A stretch of DNA of 64,000 nt from NCEH01 sp040049195 (GCF_040049195.1 NZ_JBDZDL010000001.1); one strand, 5' to 3'. Counted from the stretch's first letter, positions 1 through 8,334 are shown. The notes: generated by a model from the letters alone, not told the origin. Made by a program: numbers and translations.

Positions 1-365
1 TCGGCCGCGGCCTGTTCGGCCGGCGCAGCTTGGGTTGCGGGGACGACGGCCTTGCCGTCGGTTCCGAGAATCTCGGTGATGCGCACGACGGTGAGGTCGG
101 CGCGGAAGCCGCGCTTGCGGCGCGAGTTCTGCCGGCGGCGCTTCTTGAACGCGATCACCTTGTCGCCGCGGGTCTGTTCGACCACTTCCACGGTAACGGA
201 GGCGCCGTCCACGAGCGGGGCGCCGATCACGGTGGTCTCGCCTGCCAGCATGAGCACGGGAAGCGACAGGGTCTGGCCGGCCTCGGCCTCGATCTTGTCG
301 ACCGTGATGACGTCTTGGGGGGCGACGCGGTACTGCTTGCCGCCCGTCTTGATGACCGCGAACAT
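1..365 (-). CDS. rplU: 50S ribosomal protein L21 (3' end outside window)
   Basis: The minus strand reads MFAVIKTGGKQYRVAPQDVI from an ATG at 363-365, the classic L21 N-terminus. L21 binds 23S rRNA in the large subunit. The core (VKIGAPLVDGASV-like region, then KRRRQNSRRKRGFR and the TVVRITEI end) is complete by about residue 100. The frame then continues into an Ala/Pro/Gln-rich tail (AVVPATQAAPAEQAAA) that runs off the window, an extension common in alphaproteobacterial L21. It is normally followed by rpmA and obg, which would lie outside. A hairpin lies in its leader at 389-406. Confidence 0.97.
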   Translation of the reverse strand, partial: MFAVIKTGGKQYRVAPQDVITVDKIEAEAGQTLSLPVLMLAGETTVIGAPLVDGASVTVEVVEQTRGDKVIAFKKRRRQNSRRKRGFRADLTVVRITEILGTDGKAVVPATQAAPAEQAAA

Positions 366-388
366 CTTTGTCTCGCTTTCGTGTTCCA

Positions 389-406
389 CCCGCCTCGAAG
401 GGCGGG
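389..406 (-). promoter_or_regulatory. hairpin in the rplU leader
   Basis: CCCGCC-TCGAAG-GGCGGG forms a 6-bp GC stem 24 bases upstream of the rplU start, so it would be in the 5' leader of the rplU mRNA. It could be an attenuator or an autoregulatory leader. It was found only as an inverted repeat; no known L21 leader consensus was matched. Confidence 0.35.
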
Positions 407-636
407 CTTCTTTCGGTCGATTGGGAATATGGGCGCAAAGGCCCACGCGAAGCGGCTCGTGTACCCTTTGCCGGGTCGGTTTGTCAATGCGCGGGCTTGC
501 GCAAAAACACGGAGCGGTGCCGGTTTGCGTCCGGCGGCGTGGTGTCTTAACCCTGCGTTTGAAACATCTCCAGGCGGGATTCCATCACAGGTCCGCCGCC
601 TCCGCCACGCCAGGTTCGATTCGCAAGGGTCCCATC

Positions 637-1032
637 ATGCACGACAAGCAGGCCGAAATTCCGGACGGGGTGCCCGCCATCCGCACCATCGCCATGCCGG
701 CGGACACCAATCCGAGCGGCGACATCTTCGGGGGCTGGCTGATGTCGCAGATGGATCTGGCCGCGGGCAACATCGCCGCCCGCCGCGCCCGCGGTCGCTG
801 CGCCACCGTGGCGGTGGAGGCGATCACCTTCCTCGGCCCGGTGTTCGTGGGCGACGAGGTGAGCCTGTTCGCCAACATCCTGTCGGTGGGCCGCACGTCC
901 ATGCGGATCGAGGTGGAAGCCTGGCGCCGGGCGCGCGAGGGCGAGGATACGCGCAAGGTGACGGAGGCCGTCTTCACCTTCGTCGCCATCGACGCCAACG
1001 GCAAGCCGCGCCCGGTCGGTGATCCCACCTAA
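637..1032 (+). CDS. acyl-CoA thioesterase, YciA/hotdog family
   Basis: 131 residues, the usual length for a single-hotdog YciA-type thioesterase, which hydrolyses acyl-CoA to free acid and CoA in the cytosol. The family signature is clear: MPADTNPSGDIFGGWLMSQMD (about residues 19-39), where the Asn-Pro and the Asp of the hotdog helix belong to the active site, then AVEAITFLGPVFVGDEV (about 58-74). The ATG at 637 was chosen because conserved sequence starts just after it; the frame is open further upstream but not conserved-looking. It is divergent from rplU and is followed by tRNA-Ser. Confidence 0.9.
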   Translation: MHDKQAEIPDGVPAIRTIAMPADTNPSGDIFGGWLMSQMDLAAGNIAARRARGRCATVAVEAITFLGPVFVGDEVSLFANILSVGRTSMRIEVEAWRRAREGEDTRKVTEAVFTFVAIDANGKPRPVGDPT

Positions 1033-1148
1033 GCGGTGCTCGACGCCGGGGGCGTGGAAAGGGTGTGCAGGGCGTCTTGTGCTTGTTTCCCGGCTCGGTT
1101 AGAAGCGCAGGACCACATAAACGGGCGCGGCGCGCCCGTGCCCCGGCT

Positions 1149-1238
1149 GGAGAGGTGGCAGAGTGGTCGAATGCACCGCACTCGAAATGCGGCATACGGG
1201 CAACCGTATCGGGGGTTCAAATCCCTCCCTCTCCGCCA
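1149..1238 (+). tRNA. tRNA-Ser (anticodon CGA)
   Basis: 90 bases with CCA encoded. The acceptor stem GGAGAGG pairs with CCTCTCC (1228-1234), followed by discriminator G and CCA. The anticodon arm CCGCA-CTCGAAA-TGCGG gives anticodon CGA, reading UCG. A long variable arm and the T-arm GGGGGTTCAAATCCC are present, as expected for a class II serine tRNA. Its last 15 bases are the left end of the proposed island. Confidence 0.97.
1224..1238 (+). other. attL-like core: 3' end of tRNA-Ser
   Basis: CCTCCCTCTCCGCCA is identical to 39570-39584. Integrases of the tyrosine family commonly insert at the 3' end of tRNA genes and leave the tRNA intact. An integrase gene lies just inside the other copy. Confidence 0.75.
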
Positions 1239-1613
1239 ATCTTTTCGATAAGTCATTGAAAATAAAGAATTATCTCTCTCGAGCGATGCCTCTCCCCACA
1301 TTGCATCCCACATTCTGATCGTGCTGCTCTCGCGTGCGCGCGAGGCGACGATCTCGAGTCGATGAACACGTTCTGCGCCTCCGCGTTGAACGGCGATCTC
1401 GATTGTATCGGGCGTCATGCCTCCCCAAAGCCGCTCTCGCGGGCAGATCAGGTACATCGCCGCCTTGACCGCTGGGGGTCAAATACTCAAGCGCAATTTT
1501 CGATTCAAATTGAAGCCAAAGCCACCCCTCAGCACGAGTTGCTTGACAAGACAACGGTATTATGATACAATACAGAGGCGGAGACTGCCGCCAGCCTCAC
1601 GAAAGATCACATC
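1239..1613. other. left end of island, no gene seen
   Basis: 375 bases between tRNA-Ser and the first island gene. It holds the paired sites CCCCACATT (1294-1302) and CCCACAT (1307-1313), which resemble the pair at 39431-39450 inside the other end and may be integrase arm sites, and the promoter at 1543-1571. No convincing ORF is seen. Confidence 0.5.
1543..1571 (+). promoter_or_regulatory. strong sigma-70-type promoter
   Basis: TTGACA (1543-1548), a 17-base spacer and TACAAT (1566-1571), nearly consensus. The predicted start is about 35 bases upstream of the ATG at 1614. Confidence 0.75.
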
Positions 1614-2297
1614 ATGACTGTCAAATCTCAGGCCGCTTCGCACGGCGTTCTCGTGCTCTTCAATGCTACGCCGTCCCAAGCCGCAAAGTTCGAAGGCGAG
1701 GCCGCCGAAAAGGCGCGCGCTGCTGGGGAGGGCCTCGGCTATCGCTGCGTGACGCTGAACCCGGCGAAGGACGCCAAGCTCATCGCGAGTCTCGCGCGCG
1801 GCGCCTTCGACAAGGAGGGCGCTCCCCTGCTCGGCGCCGTCACGCCCCGCATGGTCAGTGAACTCTCGGCCGTGGCCGATGGCGCGGCCAAGGCGGCGCC
1901 TGTCGTGCAACTGATTCCGAAGGCCGCTGAGGCCAAGGCGGCTACGAAGGCGACGACGACAGCGGCGACGCTCGAAACGGCCGCTGAGCCGGCCTCGGGC
2001 GCCATGGACAAGCCTGTCTCTGCCGTGGCCATCGCATCGCAAAACATGCTCGACGGCGGCAATCTCGGTGTCGTCAGTAAAGAGGTCGCCGTGGGGCTCT
2101 GGCCCGAGATTGCCAGCGGCCACCTGGTGCTCGCGCCCGACTATGAAGAGGGCGAGTTCAACGGCTGGTGGCCGGCCGAGGTGATCAACCGCGATGCGAC
2201 CCGGGCCACGCTCAAATGGCATGGCTTCGACGATCTGCCGGTGATCACGCGGCCGATCAGCCAGCTCGCCCTCATGCATCCCGACTGCAAGGCGTGA
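1614..2297 (+). CDS. hypothetical protein with Tudor/SH3-like C-terminus
   Basis: 227 residues of unknown function. There is no signal peptide or membrane segment. The N-terminal half (about 1-100) is a small alpha/beta-looking region; about 100-150 is a low-complexity Ala/Thr/Lys linker (EAKAATKATTTAATLE). The C-terminal 60 residues (GWWPAEVINRDATRATLKW) have the aromatic pattern of Tudor- or SH3-like beta barrels (WWPAEVI...LKWHGFDDLP), which bind peptides or nucleic acids. That last assignment is a pattern impression only. It has its own strong promoter and is followed by a hairpin terminator. Confidence 0.7.
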   Translation: MTVKSQAASHGVLVLFNATPSQAAKFEGEAAEKARAAGEGLGYRCVTLNPAKDAKLIASLARGAFDKEGAPLLGAVTPRMVSELSAVADGAAKAAPVVQLIPKAAEAKAATKATTTAATLETAAEPASGAMDKPVSAVAIASQNMLDGGNLGVVSKEVAVGLWPEIASGHLVLAPDYEEGEFNGWWPAEVINRDATRATLKWHGFDDLPVITRPISQLALMHPDCKA

Positions 2298-2308
2298 GCG
2301 GAAAGCTA

Positions 2309-2326
2309 GGAGGCCTTGAGGCCTCC
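2309..2326 (+). terminator. hairpin after the 1614-2297 gene
   Basis: GGAGGCC-TTGA-GGCCTCC, a 7-bp GC stem with a 4-base loop 12 bases after the stop codon. No clear T-run follows. It may serve both this gene and the convergent XRE gene. Confidence 0.5.
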
Positions 2327-2334
2327 CAGCATTA

Positions 2335-2625
2335 TCATCCGGTAGGCTTCCGACGAGGTGCCCGCTTTCGGATGGGGGGCGCTGGGTCGCTCGCCGCAGC
2401 GACGCTGACTAATGTCGACATCTCAACGCCAAGAGCCTGCGCGATAGCCCATATCGTAGTGAGTGTGGGATTTCTGCGCCCGCTTTCTAAGCCGCTGACG
2501 TAGGCACGATCGACGCCCATGCGTTCGGCCACCTCTTCCTGCGAGAGGCCGATCGCCAGACGGCAGCGTCGAACGTTTGCACCAAGCACATGTTGCGCAT
2601 CCACCATGGTGCGATGGCGCGTCAT
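2335..2625 (-). CDS. XRE-family transcriptional regulator
   Basis: 96 residues, mostly one Cro/CI-type helix-turn-helix (about residues 11-68): LGANVRRCRLAIGLSQEEVAE, then RAYVSGLESGRRNP for the recognition helix, then LTTIWAIAQALGVEMSTL. The rest is a basic tail (RKRAPRRKP). It is probably a small repressor of island genes. The start may be the ATG at 2625 or the internal ATG at 2607. The inverted repeat at 2627-2657 overlaps its -10 box, which suggests autorepression. Confidence 0.88.
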   Translation of the reverse strand: MTRHRTMVDAQHVLGANVRRCRLAIGLSQEEVAERMGVDRAYVSGLESGRRNPTLTTIWAIAQALGVEMSTLVSVAAASDPAPPIRKRAPRRKPTG

Positions 2626-2626
2626 T

Positions 2627-2657
2627 GTGCACTAGTGTGCTACGCATTATAGTGCAC
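2627..2657 (-). promoter_or_regulatory. XRE promoter with overlapping operator
   Basis: GTGCACTA (2627-2634) and TAGTGCAC (2650-2657) form a perfect inverted repeat. On the minus strand TATAAT (2646-2651) lies across one half-site, just upstream of the XRE start at 2625. Binding there would block RNA polymerase. The same site lies about 70 bases upstream of the operon starting at 2728. Confidence 0.65.
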
Positions 2658-2727
2658 GTTACGAAATTCATCTCCGCCGATGCCCAATTTTCCAGGGCTT
2701 TGCCCCCTTCAGAAAGGAATCCCTCCG

Positions 2728-4293
2728 ATGGCCTCTCCCAGGCTGATCAGGACGCTTGCGCTGTGCGGCGGCCTTGGCCTGCTCGCCCTCCCTCACTCGG
2801 CTGAGGCCGAGTACGGCTACAAGGACCGGATCTTCGAGCAGAAGTACGTCCTTCCGGAAAAGCCGAGCGACAGCGAGCTGGTTCTGCTCCGCCTGTCGCT
2901 CATGATGATCGGCATCACCCCCGAGCAGATCGACGGCTTCTTCAGTGCGGAACTGGCGCAGGCCATGGGCGGCCTGTGCGATTGGGCGGCGCTTCAGAAG
3001 AAGGCCGTCTCGCGGCCGCCCCCGTCGCCCGCACAAGATCTCATCGCCCAGGCGCCGGAGCCTTTGTCGAAGCTTGACGCAAAGCCCCGGCCGCCCGAGG
3101 TGACCGACACCGAGCTTTGCCTGGCGCAGACGGTGCTCTTCAAGAAGGCCTATGGCGATAGCCTCTCCACCGATCGGCAATTGAGCGATCTGGCGGCCGC
3201 GACCCGCAGGCGCTTCGCGGCGAACTGGATCCCGCAGGCCGAATTGCAGCGGGCGGATGTGCAGACCGCCGCCCAGCGGCTCTGGACCATCCTCTGGCGC
3301 ACGAAACGCCTCGCCGGTGTGGGCATTGCCGTCCCCGCTGCCGATGGCGGTGCGCTGGAGGACATCCCCATTAAGGACGCCCTGAAGCAGCTCATGGGGG
3401 ACGAGCCCTACACCACCATCGATCGTCGCCTGACCGAGATCGAGGAGGAGACGGCACGTGCCCTTCAGGCGCGCGAAGCGACGCGAAAGCAGCAGGACGC
3501 ACAGCGCCAGGAGGAGGCCCGCCTTCAGGTGGAAACGCAGCGCCAAGATGAGGCGCGCCGTCAGGAAGACACGCGCGCGATGCGCGATGCCGAGGCGCGC
3601 GAGAGGCAGGCAAAGACCAAAGCCACAGCCGCCGCCGATGCTTTGGACGCGGCTCAAGCGCGTGTGGCGCGAGCGCGCCAGGCCGTGCAGTCGGCCGAGC
3701 GGCGCTTGCAGGAGCGGTCTGCCGCGATCGAGGCCGATCAGGCGCGCCGCATGCAGAGCCTGGCCATGGGCATGGCGCGGGGACCATCCGGCATGGCGCA
3801 AGCGTTCCAGGGTCTGGCGGGCGGCGGGGGTCCCGATCCGTTGGAGGGAGTGCGGCGCGAGCGGGCACAGGCACAGCGCGAGCTCGATCAGGCCTTGGCC
3901 GCGCTCACAGCGCTGCGGTCCACGCAGAAGACGGCTTCTTCATCGCAGATCGCATCGGTCGCGCAGCAAAGCGAAGAGCGTTGCGTCGAGGGCGGCACCT
4001 GTACTGTCGTCGAGCGCACGGTCTTCTGCCGCACCCCGCAGCAGCTCATCACCTTGCTCTCGGAACGGCCGGGACCGGCGCGGCGGCGCGTGCGCGATGT
4101 CCTCACGGAGGCCGGCGAATGCGCCGTGCTCGATGTTGGCGAAGCCCTCTCATGGACCGGGCCGCGCCTTGCCATCCAGCCGAGGGGCGAGGCGGCGGCA
4201 ACGCTGCTTCCCGCCCGGCTCGCCGATGGCCGCACCGGCTTCGTGCTCAGCGGCGGCGTCGCGATGGCCGCGCCCGCCACGGCGCAGCGCTGA
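2728..4293 (+). CDS. secreted coiled-coil protein of unknown function
   Basis: 521 residues. Start at the ATG at 2728 because it follows AGAAAGGA and gives a good signal peptide: MASPRLIRTLALCGGLGLL then ALPHSAEA, cleaved near residue 22. About residues 230-340 are a long charged coiled coil rich in Gln/Glu/Arg/Ala (REATRKQQDAQRQEEARLQ...), a second shorter one is near 375-395, and the last 110 residues form a domain with four cysteines (RCVEGGTCTVV, FCRTPQ, GECAVL). No family is recognised. It leads an operon with a DUF2628-like membrane protein and a ClpP-fold periplasmic protein, so an envelope function is likely. Confidence 0.75.
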   Translation: MASPRLIRTLALCGGLGLLALPHSAEAEYGYKDRIFEQKYVLPEKPSDSELVLLRLSLMMIGITPEQIDGFFSAELAQAMGGLCDWAALQKKAVSRPPPSPAQDLIAQAPEPLSKLDAKPRPPEVTDTELCLAQTVLFKKAYGDSLSTDRQLSDLAAATRRRFAANWIPQAELQRADVQTAAQRLWTILWRTKRLAGVGIAVPAADGGALEDIPIKDALKQLMGDEPYTTIDRRLTEIEEETARALQAREATRKQQDAQRQEEARLQVETQRQDEARRQEDTRAMRDAEARERQAKTKATAAADALDAAQARVARARQAVQSAERRLQERSAAIEADQARRMQSLAMGMARGPSGMAQAFQGLAGGGGPDPLEGVRRERAQAQRELDQALAALTALRSTQKTASSSQIASVAQQSEERCVEGGTCTVVERTVFCRTPQQLITLLSERPGPARRRVRDVLTEAGECAVLDVGEALSWTGPRLAIQPRGEAAATLLPARLADGRTGFVLSGGVAMAAPATAQR

Positions 4294-4357
4294 GCCGCGA
4301 TCCCGCTCTCGTTTCCATCGCGTCATCACATCATCGCGTCACTACTTGGGGGAAAGC

Positions 4358-4807
4358 ATGAAAGTTCTGATGAAAAACCCGAAGACGGGCGAGCTCAAGC
4401 GCATCAAGGTGGGCTGGAGCTGGGTCCTGTTCTTCTTCTCCACCTTCTTCGGCATCCCGCTGTTCCTGCGCCGCCTCTATGTCTGGGGCATCTTGATCAA
4501 TGTGATCAACTTCTCCACCACCATCAGCCAGAGCTTGGCGGACCTGGAGCCGAAGGACGTGGCCCTGGTCGCGCTCTCGGCCTGCATCCTCGATCTCGGC
4601 CTGATGATCTTCTTCGGCGTCAAGGGCAACGAGCTGACGGCCAAGAATTATCTGGAGCACGGCTGGGTGTTCGCCGATCCGGACGCGCAGGAGACCTGGT
4701 ACGCCAAGACCCGATGGAGCCTCGCCATCGACCGGCCGCCCTATCGCACCGAGCCCAATCGCATGGAGCCCACTCGCACCGAGCCGACCATGCGGAGCGA
4801 GGGATGA
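4358..4807 (+). CDS. DUF2628-like small membrane protein
   Basis: 149 residues starting at the ATG at 4358 behind GGGGGAAAGC. The opening KNPKTGELKRIKVGWSWVLF and the motif GNELTAKNYLEHGWVF match the DUF2628 pattern (a polar strand, aromatic membrane segments, then GNxxxxxxLxxxGW). About three hydrophobic segments lie between residues 20 and 90. The tail repeats TEPNRMEPTRTEPT. Its ATGA stop overlaps the start of the next gene, so they are probably translationally coupled. Function unknown. Confidence 0.75.
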   Translation: MKVLMKNPKTGELKRIKVGWSWVLFFFSTFFGIPLFLRRLYVWGILINVINFSTTISQSLADLEPKDVALVALSACILDLGLMIFFGVKGNELTAKNYLEHGWVFADPDAQETWYAKTRWSLAIDRPPYRTEPNRMEPTRTEPTMRSEG

Positions 4808-6006
4808 TTTTTCGCGCGAAACGCATCTTCGCAAGCGTTGCCGCCGTCGCCCTCCTGGCGCTGGCGGCTTCGTCATCCCGGGCGCACGCGGAAGAGCCGG
4901 ATTGCGATGCGCCGGACTATCGCCCGGCCGATTTGCGCAAGCCCATGCGCTTCTTCTCCCCACCGAGCGCGATCTGCAGCGGCAATGCCGTCGAGCGGGC
5001 GGACCTTGCCGTCGGCATGATCACGCCGGAGACGCCGCAGGCCTTCGCCGTCTTCGCCCGCGACAATCCCGATGGCGACATGCTGCGGTTCGTCTCGCCC
5101 GGCGGGGATCTTGCCTCCGCCGCCAAGCTCGGCGAGCTGATCCGCAAGGCCGGCTTCGGCACCAGCCTCGGGGAGGTCTGCATCGGCGCCTGCGCCTATG
5201 CCATCCTCGGCGGCGTGAAGCGCTACATGATCACCCAAGATCCCGGCGCCGAGGACCAGGGCGATCTCTTCGACCGCTTCGAGGGCGCCACCGGCACACG
5301 CCTCGGTGTGCATCAATTCTCCTTCTCGGGCACGCAGGCCTATGCCCAGCAGATCATGGGGCGGCTGATCAACTATACGCTGGGCATGGGCATCGATCCC
5401 CGGTTCCTGGCGCTCGCCGCCAAGACGCCGGAAAGCGCGCCCCACTGGCTCACCCCGGACGAGATGCGCGCCTGGAACATCGACAACACCGCGCGCCGTT
5501 ACGCGCCCCTCAGCCTGCAGGCCGCCGGCGGCATGGGCACCGAGATCGGCGCCACTGCCGAAGTGGCCAGCAGCCGCTTTGACGATACCACCCGCTTGCG
5601 CCTGTTCTGCCGCAAAGGCCGCAAGACCCCCCTCGTGGCCCTGGTGTTCCAGCCGGGCTCGCGCGACACGACGCTCGGCCAAAAAACCAGCCGGCCAGAC
5701 GATGTGCAGAGCATGCTCGAAAACCTCGACATGGAGGTGCGCTTCGAGCGCGGCGGCACGCGCAAACTCGCCGCGCGCGTGCTCGACATCAAGCCGTCTC
5801 CCACCGCCGAGGCGCCGTTCCAGCTCATCGCAATCCTGGAGCTCTCGGGCGTGTCGTTCCAGGAGCTGGAAGCCGTGGTCGCGGTCTCGTTCCTGGACGC
5901 CGGCGATCTCTCCCGCGCCGACTGGTCGATCCAAGACGCCCTGCGCTTCCGCGTCTTCGGAGACCGAAGGCTCATTCCCCTCGCCATGGCCAACTGCACG
6001 GAGTGA
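4804..6006 (+). CDS. periplasmic ClpP/crotonase-fold protein (COG3904-like)
   Basis: 400 residues with a signal peptide (MIFRAKRIFASVAAVALLAL... cleaved after AHA, about residue 28). About residues 60-215 follow the COG3904 pattern: FVSPGGDLASAAKLGELIRKAG, then GEVCIGACAYAILGGVKRYM and LGVHQFSF. In ClpP-like serine peptidases the GxS/CxxA region carries the nucleophile; here the position reads GACAY, so Ser is replaced and activity is uncertain. The C-terminal 170 residues are an extra beta-rich domain. It overlaps the upstream gene by four bases. Confidence 0.8.
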   Translation: MIFRAKRIFASVAAVALLALAASSSRAHAEEPDCDAPDYRPADLRKPMRFFSPPSAICSGNAVERADLAVGMITPETPQAFAVFARDNPDGDMLRFVSPGGDLASAAKLGELIRKAGFGTSLGEVCIGACAYAILGGVKRYMITQDPGAEDQGDLFDRFEGATGTRLGVHQFSFSGTQAYAQQIMGRLINYTLGMGIDPRFLALAAKTPESAPHWLTPDEMRAWNIDNTARRYAPLSLQAAGGMGTEIGATAEVASSRFDDTTRLRLFCRKGRKTPLVALVFQPGSRDTTLGQKTSRPDDVQSMLENLDMEVRFERGGTRKLAARVLDIKPSPTAEAPFQLIAILELSGVSFQELEAVVAVSFLDAGDLSRADWSIQDALRFRVFGDRRLIPLAMANCTE

Positions 6007-6082
6007 ACTCTCCCGTCCGGGCGCCTGACCCCATGGAGTAAGGTGGCGGCATCCGGGATCAGGCGATAGGAGCTTGTTCCAG

Positions 6083-6350
6083 ATGCAAGGCAAGGAGCCG
6101 CACGCGCCGACGATCCAATGGCCTCTGCGCATCATCGATTTTGAGGCGAGCTCTTTGGAGGATGGCGGGTATCCCATCGAAGTGGGCGTTGCCGTGTGGT
6201 CGGCTCCGGAGGAGCCCATCCATGTGTGGTCGGCGCTTATCCGGCCGACGCAGGATTGGACTGACTTCGGCCATTGGAGCGAACTGTCGCAGGGGATGCA
6301 CGGTATCGACCAGGCCGAGCTCGCCACGGCCGAGCCGCCGATGGTCGTCA
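6083..6350 (+). pseudogene. truncated DEDD-type 3'-5' exonuclease
   Basis: From the ATG at 6083 the frame reads RIIDFEASSLEDGGYPIEVGVAVW, the ExoI motif (DxE) of DnaQ-like exonucleases, then HVWSALIRPTQDW and GMHGIDQAEL. Recognisable sequence stops near residue 90. The frame stays open to 6595 but runs antisense through the neighbouring SDR gene and has no family character. The ExoII and ExoIII motifs are missing. The break at about 6340-6420 is where the catabolic module begins, so it looks like an insertion or deletion junction. Confidence 0.7.
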
Positions 6351-6420
6351 CCGAAGCCGGCGCGGGTCAGTCCGGTCCGCAGCAGATCTCTATGCTTTAC
6401 ATGTCTCCGGGGAAGCAAGA

Positions 6421-7203
6421 TCACCACGCGCTAGCGCCGCTATCGACCACCGTGATCGTCCCGGTCATGCGTTGTGCATCGTCTGAGGCCAGGAAGAGTG
6501 CGGCCGCTGCGATATCCTCAGGCTGCACAATCCCCATGAGGTGTGACGCCACTTCCGGCCGGCGATGGCGATTGCGCGGATCGAAAGTGGGATGATCGGG
6601 TGCGTCTTTTAGGAAATTCCGCAAGCGCTCCGTGTCCACGGCGCCCGGTGCGATTCCGTTCACCCGTACTTTGTGTGGGCCGAACTCCACAGCCATGGAT
6701 CGGGTCAGCGAGATGATCGCTCCCTTTGCCGCCGTGTAACAATCCCTCCCCGCAGTGCCGACCATCGCAACGTACGAAGTTGTGTTAATGACGGAGCCGC
6801 CGCCATTCTTGATGATAACGGGAATGGCGTGGCGGCAGGGCAGAAATGTGCCAAGCAGATCGAGTTTGATGGCGCGCCAGAACTCTTCCATTGCCACCTC
6901 TGTGACCGGCCCGTCATGAGGCGTCGAACCGCCAACATTATTGTACAGCACATCGAGGGTTCCGAATTTCGCAACAGCCGCGACAACTGATTCGCGCACG
7001 GAGTCTTCATCGGTGACATCGCAACGGACGAAATACGCCTCTCCTCCGGCCGCATGAATATCCGCGACCACAGCGTTGCCATTGGCTTCGTTAATCTCGG
7101 CCACCACCACCTTTGCGCCCTCGCGGGCGAACATCTTCGCCGCCACCGCCCCGATTCCCGTGCCTGCGCCCGTGATGAACGCGACCTTGCCTAGAATACG
7201 CAT
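6421..7203 (-). CDS. SDR-family oxidoreductase
   Basis: 260 residues, classical short-chain dehydrogenase. It has GAGTGIG (about residues 12-18) for NAD(P) binding, an acidic residue after the second strand (VVVAEINEA, suggesting NAD), NNVGG, and the catalytic Ser with YTAAK (Tyr/Lys) near 155-160. The start MRILGK at 7203 follows GGGTGAGCAG. It is second in a minus-strand operon behind another SDR gene, driven by the sigma-54 promoter at 8131-8146. It probably oxidises a hydroxy group on a ring or acyl-CoA intermediate; the substrate is unknown. Confidence 0.88.
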   Translation of the reverse strand: MRILGKVAFITGAGTGIGAVAAKMFAREGAKVVVAEINEANGNAVVADIHAAGGEAYFVRCDVTDEDSVRESVVAAVAKFGTLDVLYNNVGGSTPHDGPVTEVAMEEFWRAIKLDLLGTFLPCRHAIPVIIKNGGGSVINTTSYVAMVGTAGRDCYTAAKGAIISLTRSMAVEFGPHKVRVNGIAPGAVDTERLRNFLKDAPDHPTFDPRNRHRRPEVASHLMGIVQPEDIAAAALFLASDDAQRMTGTITVVDSGASAW

Positions 7204-7273
7204 CTGCTCACCCCTTGAATTCAAGAACCAAGTGGGGCCGTGCTGTCCCGCCGGCCTCCGCACGTCTAGATGG

Positions 7274-8107
7274 TCAGGCACTGAAGCTCGGCGTGACGGG
7301 CAAGACCGCGAGGTCGCGCCAGCCGATGGGCGCTCCCGCCTTTTCGGCGGCCAATGCCGGGTCTAGCGATTTGTCCCAATTGGTGCCGAGGAAGCGACGA
7401 CCCGTCACTTCGTCGCCGGCTTGAGATACCAGCCAGTAGAGCGGCGGAAGCATCACGTCCGGCTGCACCAGGGCCTCACGCGCGAAGGGAGCATCGGCCG
7501 GAATCATGGGTGTGTTCACAATGCCCCCGGGCACGATCACATTCACCGTCACTCCGGTGCCGGCAAGATCACCCGCCATTACGGCGCTAAGGGCCTCGGC
7601 TGACGCCTTGCTTGGACCGTAGGGGGTCCAGCCACCGCGAATCATCGTGCCCAGACTCGTAGTAATGTTGATGATGCGACCCCACCGGCGGGCGATCATC
7701 GGTTCCACCACCGCACGGCTCAGCAGAAAGACCGCGCTCGCATTTACCGCGATTGCGCGCGCCCATTGCTCCGGCGTTACCTCGAAGAACCGCGGTGGAT
7801 TGCGATGGTAATCAGGCCGGACCTGCCCCTGCCCGATACCCGCATTATTGACGAGAACATCGACGCGGCCGAGCGCGCCTTCCACTTGCTGGATCACCTT
7901 CGCCGCATCGGGTAGCGAGAGGTCGGCGGTGAAAATCTCAAGGCGGGTCGAGCCGACCTTTTGTTTCAGCGCATCGAGGCCAGCGGCATCGCGGTCGACG
8001 GCCGCAACGCGAAATCCTCGTTCCAAGAGGCCGAGAGTCATGCTCAGCCCCAAACCATGGGCACCACCCGTGACGAGAGCAACGCGATCAGATGTTTCTT
8101 GGGTCAT
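7274..8107 (-). CDS. SDR-family oxidoreductase
   Basis: 277 residues. It has GGAHGLG for the nucleotide-binding loop, VAAVDRD (Asp after strand 2, NAD-type), NNAGIG, ITTSLG with the catalytic Ser and YGPSK (Tyr/Lys). The C-terminus is longer than usual, ending FLGTNWDKSLDPALAAEKAG, a form seen in SDRs encoded with aromatic or alicyclic acid clusters. An ideal GGAGGAAAC ribosome site precedes the ATG. First gene of the operon under the sigma-54 promoter at 8131-8146. Confidence 0.88.
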   Translation of the reverse strand: MTQETSDRVALVTGGAHGLGLSMTLGLLERGFRVAAVDRDAAGLDALKQKVGSTRLEIFTADLSLPDAAKVIQQVEGALGRVDVLVNNAGIGQGQVRPDYHRNPPRFFEVTPEQWARAIAVNASAVFLLSRAVVEPMIARRWGRIINITTSLGTMIRGGWTPYGPSKASAEALSAVMAGDLAGTGVTVNVIVPGGIVNTPMIPADAPFAREALVQPDVMLPPLYWLVSQAGDEVTGRRFLGTNWDKSLDPALAAEKAGAPIGWRDLAVLPVTPSFSA

Positions 8108-8130
8108 GTTTCCTCCACGCGAAAAAGATC

Positions 8131-8146
8131 AGCAAATTGTGTGCCA
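8131..8146 (-). promoter_or_regulatory. sigma-54 promoter for the SDR pair
   Basis: On the minus strand the 16 bases read TGGCACACAATTTGCT: TGGCAC at -24 and TTGCT at -12 with the required GG-N10-GC spacing. It lies 24 bases upstream of the start codon at 8107. Confidence 0.8.
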
Positions 8147-8334
8147 GCATGACAGCGCCCGTCACGTTAGCGATGAGGTAGACGCTGCAGGTTGGCAGGC
8201 AACAATACCTTTCCATGGCTGACGAAAAGGCATAGTCGTGGTGTCGGCGCCGAGGTGTATCTGCGGAGTACATCTTGTCTGCCGAGGCGACGCTTGGCCG
8301 TGCGGCGATGCTGAAAGATCAATGGCAAGCGCCC

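Noticed and set aside
52..636. Long open frame running from 52 into the thioesterase gene
   Set aside because: It is antisense to rplU until 365 and has no family character before residue 196; the thioesterase starts at 637.
4873..6351. 492-codon minus-strand frame opposite the ClpP-fold gene
   Set aside because: Shadow frame with composition typical of antisense high-GC DNA (Gly/Ala/Arg/His repeats) and no motif; the plus strand has a signal peptide and COG3904 pattern.
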